NCBI RefSeq assembly: GCF_014218335.1
Contig: NZ_AP023367.1
Coordinates: 697,001-761,000, forward strand
Direction of reading: 5' to 3'
DNA from: Anaerocolumna cellulosilytica
GTDB lineage: Bacteria; Bacillota; Clostridia; Lachnospirales; Lachnospiraceae
DNA length: 64,000 bases
Positions 7,479 through 15,825 of this stretch are shown piece after piece; within the stretch, counting starts at the first letter, position 1, and every line of letters starts with the position of its first letter. The notes below the pieces were generated by a model that saw nothing but the letters and a program-made list of their open reading frames with translations, made no database searches and had not been told where the DNA came from. The position numbers and the translations under genes were made by a program.

Positions 7479-9746
7479 TTGGACACTGATTCGCCAAGTA
7501 TATTCGACAAACGTGGTCTGTGCAATATAGAAATTGTTGAAAAAGAGACAAGTGCTATACTATTTAGGGGATATTCGGAAAATATAAAGTACATAGTGAA
7601 CAACGGATTACACAAAGCACAAATACATCTAATATCATATAGTGCCAGGTTTGATTGTAAGTTATCCAGCCGTTCCTTTCAGGATGTCAGCGGTTCTCTT
7701 CAGAAAATAGCGTCTTTAGTAGCTGGTGAATATGCAGGAGCTTCCGTTGTATTTCGAGAACAGGGAAGCAAAGCAATTGGATACCCCATTTTTCAATATG
7801 ACGAAACAGATTGGGAGTTTTTAAAAAGAATAGCCAGTAGGTGTCATCTGGTATTGATTGCGGACTCAGGTTCTAGTAATCCATCTGTTTATATTGGTAC
7901 AGATACAGGAAGTGCTTATGATTTGCAATGTGCTGCTTATGAATACAGTGTTGCTGATGCATTTTATAAAATGGGAAGAGTGAGCAGCAACTATTCACAA
8001 GAACAATTTAAATGCCACAAAATTCGATATTATAAAAATCTACCCCTAGGAAAACTTGTCAGAATAAAAGAAGGAACTTACTATATCATAGAAAAGCATG
8101 CATCTATGAACCATAGTGAGGTAGTATTTGAATATACACTGGGTTCAAAATCAATGCTGTCTACGGATGTTGTTTATAACCAAAACCTATGTGGTCTGCA
8201 ATTACAGGGTACGGTCACAGCGGTAATGGAAGACAAAGTAAAAGTTAAGCTTGATATGGACAAAAAGGAAGCAGGAGCCTACGCGTTCGATTGGTATCCA
8301 GAGGTGTCCAATATTATGTATTGTATGCCTGAGATAGGGGAACGGGTAAATTTGTACTTATATGATGGTAAGGGTGGCGGTGCGGCTGTAGTAAATTGTT
8401 TAAGAAGTAATGGCAGTACATGTGCCAATACGTCAAATCCTGCCCACAAGATATTTGAGTATAAAAATAAAAGTTATAAGATGCTTCCGGAGAATATGAC
8501 TTTTGAAATAGCAGACGTTAATGGAAGCCAGCAGTTATTAGCGTTAAAGGATATGGAAGGAATCGTAGAAGATATTCTGAAGACAAGTAAGCTATCTGCG
8601 AAAAAGAAAATTAATTTAAATACACCAAATGGAAAAATTAACATACAAGCCCCTAGCCAAATTGAAATAAGGCAATCGGATTCGACGGGAGCTACGCTTT
8701 CTATTAATCAGACGATTGAGTGCGATGGAAAAACTGTGGATGTACAGGCTTCTTTAAGAATAGAATACCCGGCGTTTGATGATGCACCTGTAGCAGTTAA
8801 GAAACATTGGGGGAAATTATTGTTAAAAGTGCTGGCGGCTGTAGTTATCGTGGCGGTTGTGGCTTTGGTGGCAGGTTTAACTTTTGGTACAGGTGGATTA
8901 GCAGGTGCACTTATAGTTGCTAAGTTAGTTGCAGGCACTGCACTAATTGGGGGAGCAGTAGCTGCTGGTATTAGTATGAAAGTACAGTGGAGTAGTGATA
9001 AAAAAAATGGAATAAAAAGAGATTTTTTAGATTATCTATATTTGGGAGTGGATAAGTTTTGCACTGGAGCGATTATATCTGCACCTATGGGAATTCCAGG
9101 AGCTATGCCAATAATTTTGAAACTAGTAGCAGTAGCGGGAAGCAGTTATGGCTATCAAAGGGTTGATAATTGGCTTGATTCGAAATTCGGTCGAGATTAT
9201 TATGATGAAGATTCCAATATGGCTCTAAATATTGTTTTTGATGTTTTTTTTGCTGGTTTAGGCGAAGGAATTACCGCAGGACTTAACCATTTATTTAGAA
9301 AGGGATTAGGAGCGTTATCGAATTTAAAATTGTCCAAGGCGGATACAAAAACATTAACTAAATTATGGAATGCAATTCCATTTGTTAAAAAACTATCAAC
9401 CCAGGGGGCAGATGTAAACGTAAACAAACATTATATTCGTGAAGTACTTACTAAGGTATTGCCTGAGAAGTTGGAAAACTCAAAAATAATTTGGTATTTG
9501 ATACTAGGAGGGAAAGAGGGAACAGGATTAGAGTCAGATAAACTGGGTGCAGATATTCCCACTTCATTATTTACAGATAGTGATTTCAATGGGCTTTTCG
9601 GTAAGCCTATAGGTTGGATAGAAGCTTTATTTAAAGATGAATCAGAATATGATGAGTCTTATTCTAAATATTCAGTTTTAAATAAGGAAAATGGAAATAT
9701 GAAATGGATTGATATTGACGAAAATGGAAATCTTGTGTTTGATTAA
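7479..9746 (+). CDS. VgrG/late-control-D-like polymorphic toxin (copy 3)
   Basis: At least 755 residues, nearly identical to the copy at 2158 over the first ~440 residues (VgrG/gpD-like spike part), with clear divergence starting after DAPVAVKK. The hydrophobic region (~445-499) is shorter and different in sequence. The C-terminal domain (~510-755) keeps the FGRDYYDEDSNMALN, LSKADTKTLTKLWN and NKHYIREVLTK blocks but varies elsewhere. As in copy 2, the frame continues upstream past TTG 7479 without another standard start. The immunity-like gene at 9787 follows after 40 bases. Conserved trunk plus variable tip is typical of polymorphic toxins; delivery by a contractile machine is an inference, and no such machine is in the window. 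Confidence 0.8.
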   Translation: MDTDSPSIFDKRGLCNIEIVEKETSAILFRGYSENIKYIVNNGLHKAQIHLISYSARFDCKLSSRSFQDVSGSLQKIASLVAGEYAGASVVFREQGSKAIGYPIFQYDETDWEFLKRIASRCHLVLIADSGSSNPSVYIGTDTGSAYDLQCAAYEYSVADAFYKMGRVSSNYSQEQFKCHKIRYYKNLPLGKLVRIKEGTYYIIEKHASMNHSEVVFEYTLGSKSMLSTDVVYNQNLCGLQLQGTVTAVMEDKVKVKLDMDKKEAGAYAFDWYPEVSNIMYCMPEIGERVNLYLYDGKGGGAAVVNCLRSNGSTCANTSNPAHKIFEYKNKSYKMLPENMTFEIADVNGSQQLLALKDMEGIVEDILKTSKLSAKKKINLNTPNGKINIQAPSQIEIRQSDSTGATLSINQTIECDGKTVDVQASLRIEYPAFDDAPVAVKKHWGKLLLKVLAAVVIVAVVALVAGLTFGTGGLAGALIVAKLVAGTALIGGAVAAGISMKVQWSSDKKNGIKRDFLDYLYLGVDKFCTGAIISAPMGIPGAMPIILKLVAVAGSSYGYQRVDNWLDSKFGRDYYDEDSNMALNIVFDVFFAGLGEGITAGLNHLFRKGLGALSNLKLSKADTKTLTKLWNAIPFVKKLSTQGADVNVNKHYIREVLTKVLPEKLENSKIIWYLILGGKEGTGLESDKLGADIPTSLFTDSDFNGLFGKPIGWIEALFKDESEYDESYSKYSVLNKENGNMKWIDIDENGNLVFD

Positions 9747-9786
9747 GGTATCGAAATATGTACTTAGTAGGAAGGAAAATGGTAAT

Positions 9787-10284
9787 GTGAGAAATAAAAC
9801 TGGTATACACTATATTGAAAATAAGGAAGTACAATTATTAGAGCAAAAAAGGCTTATAACAAAAACTGAGAGGGAGTATATAAAAAAAAATTTAGATTTG
9901 AAAAAGCATAAGAAAGAAGTAATTGTTTTGTTGTTTATGTATTTTATTAGTGTATTATCATTAAGTACTTTGTTTTACTTTATAGATTCAATAAAGGGGG
10001 CAGTCTTAACATTTACTATAGTTAATTTATATACTGCTTTAGCAGTGGTGCCTGCAAGATATAAAATAATTAAGCTAATTAAGCATGAACAAATTTTTGT
10101 CAGAGAAGCTATTTTTTATTCTATAAATAGATACCATCATGCGTGTTTTGAGATTGTTAATGATGGAAAAAGAAAGTTTGTACATATGAGAGCGGACCTA
10201 CATGATCCAATATATAAAGGCGATAAAGTAATACTTATAAAGATTAGACGTAATAGTTCCATTGTTTATCTTGCAAGAGAATAG
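9787..10284 (+). CDS. Two-helix membrane protein, probable immunity protein (copy 3)
   Basis: A 165-residue paralogue of the proteins at 803, 6135 and 11002, more divergent in sequence. It keeps RLITKTEREYIKKNLDLKK, two hydrophobic helices (about residues 43-90), the ARYKIIKLIKHEQIFVREA block and the YKGDKVILIKI C-terminus. The frame is open farther upstream into the toxin gene, but the GTG at 9787 with AGGAAGGAAAA upstream matches the start of the copy at 11002. Close spacing to toxin copy 3 makes it that toxin's likely partner. Confidence 0.75.
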   Translation: MRNKTGIHYIENKEVQLLEQKRLITKTEREYIKKNLDLKKHKKEVIVLLFMYFISVLSLSTLFYFIDSIKGAVLTFTIVNLYTALAVVPARYKIIKLIKHEQIFVREAIFYSINRYHHACFEIVNDGKRKFVHMRADLHDPIYKGDKVILIKIRRNSSIVYLARE

Positions 10285-10448
10285 AGGTAATAGGCGTAAT
10301 ATTGAATAAAATGAATTATGCCTATATCTAAATAAAATGTATCGTAAAATGATTCTTTGTTTACAACAAAGTGAAGTATCCGTTCTGATATATTTTAAAT
10401 ACGCTCCAGTAGTCCGATGTGGATATACGAAGCAAATGATATTCCTAG

Positions 10449-10502
10449 GATATAATAGTTAAAGTACATAAAACAGCTTATGTATATAAGGCAAGAGGCT
10501 AA
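10449..10502 (+). pseudogene. 3' remnant of an immunity-like gene
   Basis: These bases encode IIVKVHKTAYVYKARG and a stop, almost exactly the C-terminus of the protein at 803. The similarity runs on into the 3' flank (TTTTTCTATTGTGTCATG to about 10530). The rest of the gene is missing, so this marks a deletion breakpoint in the array. Confidence 0.7.
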
Positions 10503-10551
10503 TAACCATATTTTTCTATTGTGTCATGGTAGATATAGAGTACAATCTTTT

Positions 10552-10588
10552 AAAAAGGCTCTTAAGCTATGTAGTTAAGAGCCTTTTT
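10552..10588. terminator. Bidirectional Rho-independent terminator
   Basis: AAAAAGGCTCTTAA and TTAAGAGCCTTTTT form a 14-bp perfect stem around a nine-base loop. The A run on one side and T run on the other allow termination in both directions, between the toxin array (+) and the convergent small gene at 10599 (-). Confidence 0.85.
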
Positions 10589-10598
10589 GAAAGATAGA

Positions 10599-10895
10599 TT
10601 AATAATCTTTGTCCTCATTATCTAGTAACTGCTTCATTAATCGAGCACCAGTTTTCATACCAATGTTAAAGTATATTTCATTTAGCTCAGAAGTGTATTC
10701 ATTAATATAAGTCTCGATTTGATAAAATCTTTTGTAATCTAATAATTTTCTTAGATTCTGAATCAAAGTGTGATAAGCAATTTCTTCCCTTTTAGTAAAT
10801 GTATTGTGTGTAACATTTGAAGCTTTAGAGTCTCTAATCAATCGAGACAAATGATGTAATGATGATGAATTTAAGATATCTTTATAAGTATTCAT
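10599..10895 (-). CDS. Small helical protein, DUF6809-like (tentative)
   Basis: A 98-residue, mostly helical cytoplasmic protein beginning at an ATG with GGTGGG seven bases upstream. The end FNIGMKTGARLMKQLL resembles the FxxGFxxGxRLxxE motif of small Firmicute proteins of the DUF6809 type; this assignment is tentative. It lies on the strand opposite to the immunity-like genes on each side and has its own terminator. No function can be given. Confidence 0.55.
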   Translation of the reverse strand: MNTYKDILNSSSLHHLSRLIRDSKASNVTHNTFTKREEIAYHTLIQNLRKLLDYKRFYQIETYINEYTSELNEIYFNIGMKTGARLMKQLLDNEDKDY

Positions 10896-11001
10896 ATCCC
10901 ACCCCGTTTTCTTTATGTAATAGAAAGTATATTAATATTGATTCAGTTGCAGTGCGTATATTTCTTCTATTTCATATTAACAAAGAAAGGAAAATTGTAA
11001 T

Positions 11002-11493
11002 GTGAAAAAAAAATCTTCTAAATCAGATAAAAATGATGAAATTCAACTATTAACTCAAGAAAGATTAATAACAAAAGCAGAGCGGAATTACATAGAGGAT
11101 AGATTAGATTTAAAAAAGTACAAAAAGATAGTATGTATTTGTTTAGCTCTATATTTTATTCTTATATTAGTATTATGCTCTTTTTTCTACTTTTTGGATT
11201 CCATTAAAAGTGCTTTCATGGTGTTTATAATTGTAAATTTATGTTTTGCACTAGCAGTGATACCTCCAAGATATCAAATGATTAAGTTATTTAAGCAGAA
11301 GGAAATTTGGGTTAGAGAAGCAGTTTATATTGGTATGAATAAATACCATAATATTTGGGTCGAAATTAATTATAATGGTTTAATAAAACAAGTATCTATG
11401 AGTGCTTCATTGCAAGAAAGGATATATAAGGGCGATAAAGTTATTATTATTACAACACGTAGTTTTAGAGGAATTTTTCTAGCAAGAGAATAG
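11002..11493 (+). CDS. Two-helix membrane protein, probable orphan immunity protein (copy 4)
   Basis: A 163-residue paralogue with the same design: RLITKAERNYIEDRLDLKK, two helices at about residues 43-90, a PRYQMIKLFKQKEIWVREA block and YKGDKVIIITTRS near the end. The GTG at 11002 follows AAGAAAGGAAAA. No toxin gene precedes it, so it is an orphan. Orphan immunity genes at the edge of polymorphic-toxin arrays are common and may protect against toxins of related strains (inference from the family pattern). Confidence 0.7.
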   Translation: MKKKSSKSDKNDEIQLLTQERLITKAERNYIEDRLDLKKYKKIVCICLALYFILILVLCSFFYFLDSIKSAFMVFIIVNLCFALAVIPPRYQMIKLFKQKEIWVREAVYIGMNKYHNIWVEINYNGLIKQVSMSASLQERIYKGDKVIIITTRSFRGIFLARE

Positions 11494-11552
11494 TGGAGGC
11501 TTTTTCATATAATTTGAAAGGCTGTAGTAATTTAGCAAAAGATGATAAAAGA

Positions 11553-11595
11553 AAGGGTGTCGAAAAGTATCTCGATTGTAGAGTACGACATCCTT
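11553..11595 (-). repeat. Third copy of the xre-terminator hairpin, without its gene
   Basis: GGGTGTCG ... GTATCTCGATTGTAGAGTAC ... CGACATCC is the same hairpin block as at 1430-1499 and 6779-6819. The xre and symE-like genes that follow the other two copies are missing, so this marks the edge of the degraded array. Confidence 0.65.
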
Positions 11596-11747
11596 GTACT
11601 ATGATGATATATGTTTTCTTTGTTATTTCGTAGATATTTTGACAGTATTTACATAAAATGTTATAATATGTATCACTATTTAACAATAGGTATAAAATTC
11701 ATATACTATTAAACAAACAACATGTAAACATACCAGGAGCGTAACTT

Positions 11748-13154
11748 ATGATAAAAAAACGGTATACCATCAGTGCATTTGTTTTTACAATTCTTATCTT
11801 AATCTGTGTTAAATTTACAAATCAATTGATTACGATATCTGCGTCAACGAAATCTACTACTATCGCATTAAATATGACAAGTACATACCTGACAAAAGGA
11901 GAATCCACAACATTAAAAATAACAGGAACCCCTAAGAAAATCATCTGGACTTCTACAAATAAAAATATTGCAGTAGTTACAAGTGCCGGAAAAGTTACAG
12001 CAGTCGGATATGGAAATGCTTATATAAATGCTACTGTAAATAATAAAGATTATAAATGTAAAATTACTGTCGTAAATCCTGCAAAAATAACGTTTCAACC
12101 TACTTATACTACTGTATTTGTTAATGGAGATGAAATCAGTTTAAATCCGGTATCAAACCTTTATAGTGCATCTGATATAAAAAAGATGGGAATCAGCTAT
12201 AAAGTTACCGGTAATACCACTGTTAAAATTAATAATACTGGAATGGTAACAGCGGACTCAGCCGGAGATTTCAAAGTTGTGGCCTCGGTACACGGTAAAA
12301 AGATTAAGACCATTGATATGAAGGCAGTTACTTATGATGGTTTTGTCGTTCCGGATTTGTGGCTTGAAACAAATATTGAAGAATATGTGGGTTTTGCAAA
12401 AGATATTCTGCCGCTAATGAAGGATGTTGAGATTATTTCAACAAACAATGAGATTGCTGTTGCGGAAAAAAGCTATCATATAGACTTAAACAGTAATTAT
12501 AAGCGGTGTGAAGGCATCTATGTAAAAGGTATAAAAGAAGGAACCTGCTATATTAAAGTAACGGTAGCAGGTATCACAAAAGAATTAAAAGTAGTTGTTG
12601 GAGACGGATATGAAAAACTGGATCCTGTCGGTGCAGTCAAAAGCAATGATTTAAGTGGTTATACAGGTAAAGCACTGGATACGCTGACGGCAGTTAGGAA
12701 GTTTTTAGATGATAATAACTTATTTTCTTCAACCCTAAGCGACAAAGAAAAAGTTACCTTAATACAGACTTATCTGAATTCAACGTATAGCGGCAAATTT
12801 GTTGATGATACCTATAAAGATCTTATATCTGGGGTGATAATGACTGGTAGCGGGGTGTGTGCATCTTATGCAGAAACTTTTAGTTTTCTATGTGATATCA
12901 TTGGAATAGAAGTATACTATTGTATTGGAAGTGCGGACAATGGAAGTGGATACGGATTTGCTGGACATGCCTGGAATAAGGCAAAGATTGATGGAACTTG
13001 GTATTATATAGATACTTATTGGAATGCAGGACTTAAAAGTTTTAAATACTTCTTATCAGAAAAACTTTGGGCTGATCATAGATTAATTGAAGAAGGATAC
13101 TTTTTTGTAATTATGAATAGTGGTGTACCACCATATAGTAATTCATTGGAATAG
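11748..13154 (+). CDS. Secreted Big_2 / transglutaminase-like protein
   Basis: 468 residues. A signal peptide or anchor helix covers residues ~6-30. A Big_2-type immunoglobulin-like domain follows at ~36-115 (KIIWTSTNKNIAVVTSAGKV, then TAVGYGNAYINATV), and probably a second, weaker one. The C-terminal ~120 residues form a transglutaminase-like cysteine domain with a complete Cys371 (GSGVCASYAETF), His407 (GHAWNKAK) and Asp422 (YYIDTYWN) triad. The ATG at 11748 has an AGGAGC site. Such proteins act outside the cell as wall- or matrix-modifying enzymes, peptidases or cross-linkers; the substrate is unknown. No LPXTG-like anchor is visible. Confidence 0.85.
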   Translation: MIKKRYTISAFVFTILILICVKFTNQLITISASTKSTTIALNMTSTYLTKGESTTLKITGTPKKIIWTSTNKNIAVVTSAGKVTAVGYGNAYINATVNNKDYKCKITVVNPAKITFQPTYTTVFVNGDEISLNPVSNLYSASDIKKMGISYKVTGNTTVKINNTGMVTADSAGDFKVVASVHGKKIKTIDMKAVTYDGFVVPDLWLETNIEEYVGFAKDILPLMKDVEIISTNNEIAVAEKSYHIDLNSNYKRCEGIYVKGIKEGTCYIKVTVAGITKELKVVVGDGYEKLDPVGAVKSNDLSGYTGKALDTLTAVRKFLDDNNLFSSTLSDKEKVTLIQTYLNSTYSGKFVDDTYKDLISGVIMTGSGVCASYAETFSFLCDIIGIEVYYCIGSADNGSGYGFAGHAWNKAKIDGTWYYIDTYWNAGLKSFKYFLSEKLWADHRLIEEGYFFVIMNSGVPPYSNSLE

Positions 13155-13263
13155 TTAAACTGGTAAAAATGATTACAAAGGCCCTAATTGATTTACCCAA
13201 AAGTTAGACAAATAAATACGAGGCAATATAAAAAATGACTGTTATAACTTGACTATCAATAAC

Positions 13264-13306
13264 ATCCCACTATTACACAGAAGGTTCTACTGGGTAATAG
13301 CGGGAT
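13264..13306 (+). terminator. Probable terminator hairpin after the transglutaminase-like gene
   Basis: ATCCCACTATTA pairs with TAATAGCGGGAT with one mismatch. No long T run follows directly. The rest of 13155-13482 shows nothing recognisable. Confidence 0.45.
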
Positions 13307-13482
13307 GATTCATAACTTCATAAAAAAGTTTAAGAATTATCTTTTCCATACTAACGTAACGTTGTATTGAATCTTACAATGTATAGGTTAGAATGGACAT
13401 AAGTTTTATTAATACTTTTAGACTTGATTAAACTTCTGAAAGTAAGCATTTTGCAGAATTTACTCAATCTGCTAATATGGAT

Positions 13483-14178
13483 TCATTCTATCAAATTTTT
13501 ATTAAAGAGATAAGCTGTTATAATATATCTTTTAGGTGCGGGACCTATAAAATCAAAGGGGGAGCAGGTTGTCAGTGTTAACGTGGCACCAGGCTTAGGC
13601 ACAATAACGGTTCTATCATCTTCATCAACTATACGAAATTTCTTGATCTTATAAAAAAATTCGCCTGCATAGGTATTGATAATTAACAAATCCCCTTTTT
13701 CCAGAGATTCAAGATTTCTGAATACAGTATCTCTATGCCCAGATAATACAGAATTATCATTCTCTCCAGGTAATACGCTGTCAGCATAATGACCTACACC
13801 CCTTTTTAACTCATTATCTTCTGTTCCTTCGTATACAGGCAAAGTAATTTTTAGTTTTGGAATACTAAGCTCACCTATTTTTTCACCTAATTCTGGTCTT
13901 ACAGGATATAAGTTGTCCAAAGAGTTACTCTTTTCCTGGAGCTTAATATCTAACACATTCATTCGTTCTAAAATATAAGAAGAAAGGTTTTTATTTTCTG
14001 GAATTTCAGACCCGATTCTGTAATGCCAAAAGATATCTGCTGTGAAATCCTGTTGGCTATAGGATATTGTAGTATCGTCCGGTGTCAAGTTACCCATAGG
14101 ATTTGTCTTGATAGGAATTGCAGCAAAATAACCGAGTATTATAGTCTTACGATGCAGTATAATTATATAATAATACAA
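13483..14178 (-). CDS. Class D-type sortase
   Basis: 231 residues with the sortase signature: His148 in LSGHRDTVFRNL, Cys205 in TLTTCSPF and Arg217 in PKRYI. The SGHRDT and TLTTCSPF forms fit clostridial class D sortases. The N-terminus is unusual: translation would have to begin at a TTG at 14178 with no ribosome site, and only a short hydrophobic stretch (YYYIIILHRKTII) stands in for the usual anchor helix. A second frame starting at an ATG near 14224 behind AAGGAAT encodes a hydrophobic stretch, so an N-terminal frameshift is possible. It lies 105 bases behind the sigma factor gene on the same strand. Its substrates are not visible in the window. Confidence 0.8.
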   Translation of the reverse strand: MYYYIIILHRKTIILGYFAAIPIKTNPMGNLTPDDTTISYSQQDFTADIFWHYRIGSEIPENKNLSSYILERMNVLDIKLQEKSNSLDNLYPVRPELGEKIGELSIPKLKITLPVYEGTEDNELKRGVGHYADSVLPGENDNSVLSGHRDTVFRNLESLEKGDLLIINTYAGEFFYKIKKFRIVDEDDRTVIVPKPGATLTLTTCSPFDFIGPAPKRYIITAYLFNKNLIE

Positions 14179-14283
14179 TTCTTAAAACTACAGGTTTTTG
14201 GTACTATAAATGGGATAAAAATCATATTCCTTATGAAATTATGTATATAGCAATACATACACGTGTCATTTTGTTATAAAAAA

Positions 14284-15222
14284 CTAAAAACAAATTTCTT
14301 TGATAGTATCGGTTATTACTGAATTGTTACTTTCAGAAAAAAGGTGAATCTGAATGTCATTTATAATTTTTCTATTATAACGATTTGTATAATCCCCAAA
14401 CTCTTTTCTCATCTCAGGCTGTCTCCTTAGTTTTTGGAGTCCTTGCTGGTAGAGTTGCTTAACCTGCTCAACAGGCAAATTAACCTGTTTTGCAATTGCT
14501 TTATAAGTCTGTTTTTCTATTGAAAAGCCTATTTTAAGAAGAATAATTTTCCGCTCTATTTGTGGGAGACAGAGTAAAGCATCATGTATTATTCTATTCT
14601 GTTCATTAATAATATAATGAGTCTCAGGTGATTTTTCATTTTGGGTTAAACAGGATTCCAAATAATCATCTGACTCATAATGCAATATATTTGTGCGGTT
14701 AATTAAATCAAGTATTCTGCATACAGATTCTATACTAAAGCCTGTCAATACGGATATTTCATGCTCCGTATATTGAATACCTTTCTTTTCTAATTCTGAT
14801 ATAGAATTTTTAACTTTATTTATTTGTGCCGCATAGTACGGAGATACGGTACTTTTATAATTACTAACGTAATCAGTAAGTTCATGAACGATATAACTAT
14901 AAAAGTAGGTAGTAGGTTTACTGAGGGCAGGATCATATGTCTGCAAAGCATTTAATATACCTAATACACCTTGCTGCATAAGTTCTTCCCAGTCACTTTT
15001 ATAACTGGCATAACGGGTGTTTATGATATAGCTAATAAATTTTGTATAATCATTTATAATTTCTGCCGTTCCAGCTTCACGAATTTCGGAATTCGAGGAA
15101 TGATACCTGTACATCTGCTCAGTGATATCGTTCTTGGGCAAATCTTTTCCCATGTTAATTGTTTCATCAGCTATAATGTTTACACATTCTCTCAACGATT
15201 CGTCATAAGTATTAATTTGCAT
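14284..15222 (-). CDS. Sigma-70 family RNA polymerase sigma factor
   Basis: 312 residues. A region-2-like part lies at ~60-130 (FISYIINTRYASYKSDWEELMQQGVLGILNAL, then YDPALSKPTTYFYSYI), a region-3-like segment in the middle (ELEKKGIQYTEHEISVLTGFS), and a region-4 HTH toward the end (LPQIERKIILLKIGF, then TYKAIAKQVNLPVEQVKQLYQQGLQKLRR). The ATG at 15222 has a GGAGGG site. The region 2.4 sequence is atypical, so an alternative sigma factor rather than the housekeeping one is likely. The co-oriented sortase gene behind it is probably in the same transcript. What it controls is unknown; the neighbouring envelope genes are candidates (inference). Confidence 0.85.
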   Translation of the reverse strand: MQINTYDESLRECVNIIADETINMGKDLPKNDITEQMYRYHSSNSEIREAGTAEIINDYTKFISYIINTRYASYKSDWEELMQQGVLGILNALQTYDPALSKPTTYFYSYIVHELTDYVSNYKSTVSPYYAAQINKVKNSISELEKKGIQYTEHEISVLTGFSIESVCRILDLINRTNILHYESDDYLESCLTQNEKSPETHYIINEQNRIIHDALLCLPQIERKIILLKIGFSIEKQTYKAIAKQVNLPVEQVKQLYQQGLQKLRRQPEMRKEFGDYTNRYNRKIINDIQIHLFSESNNSVITDTIKEICF

Positions 15223-15239
15223 ATATAGACCCTCCTAGA

Positions 15240-15825
15240 TGGATAACTTTTGATAATTACTTAAGATAGATTAGATTCAAACCGCAATTGGGTTCAATCT
15301 ATTTTAGTAATTGATAGAATATTTTTGACATGTTACTAAGAATTGAAATGGAATAAAAGATGCTGTGATTTAAAACCAGGGTATAACCTATCTCCTAGCA
15401 TTACTAGTGATGAACATTGTAAGGGTAATAGTTAGAATATAAAATTATTTTTTATACTTAACATAATGCTACCAGGCTATATTGATTTTTGTTTTCATGA
15501 TTATGGTACTACGACATAGCTTAAGAATGGTACAACGTGTTATTTAGTATTTTTTATATTTAATATGATAAAAAAGAAAAAATAGATTCTTTCTATACAA
15601 GTTTTTCAGAAAGTATAGCTTTCCATATAAGAGATATGGAAACTCCACTTATAGATAGTTCTTACTATTAAATCAGTCTTTATCAAACATTCATGACAAT
15701 GGAATAAGCTTGTACAGAAAAAGTTTTTTGGTGTCTTTTAGTCATACTACTATTGTTCAATCATCAGGGTAAAGAGATCTACTATAAGTACTTGTCTAAT
15801 TCTGATTTATCTGAAAGGAGATTTT
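15240..15825. other. Long intergenic region between divergent genes
   Basis: About 585 A+T-rich bases between the sigma factor gene (-) and the membrane protein gene (+). It must hold both promoters, but I see no convincing operator, RNA gene or terminator. Confidence 0.4.
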
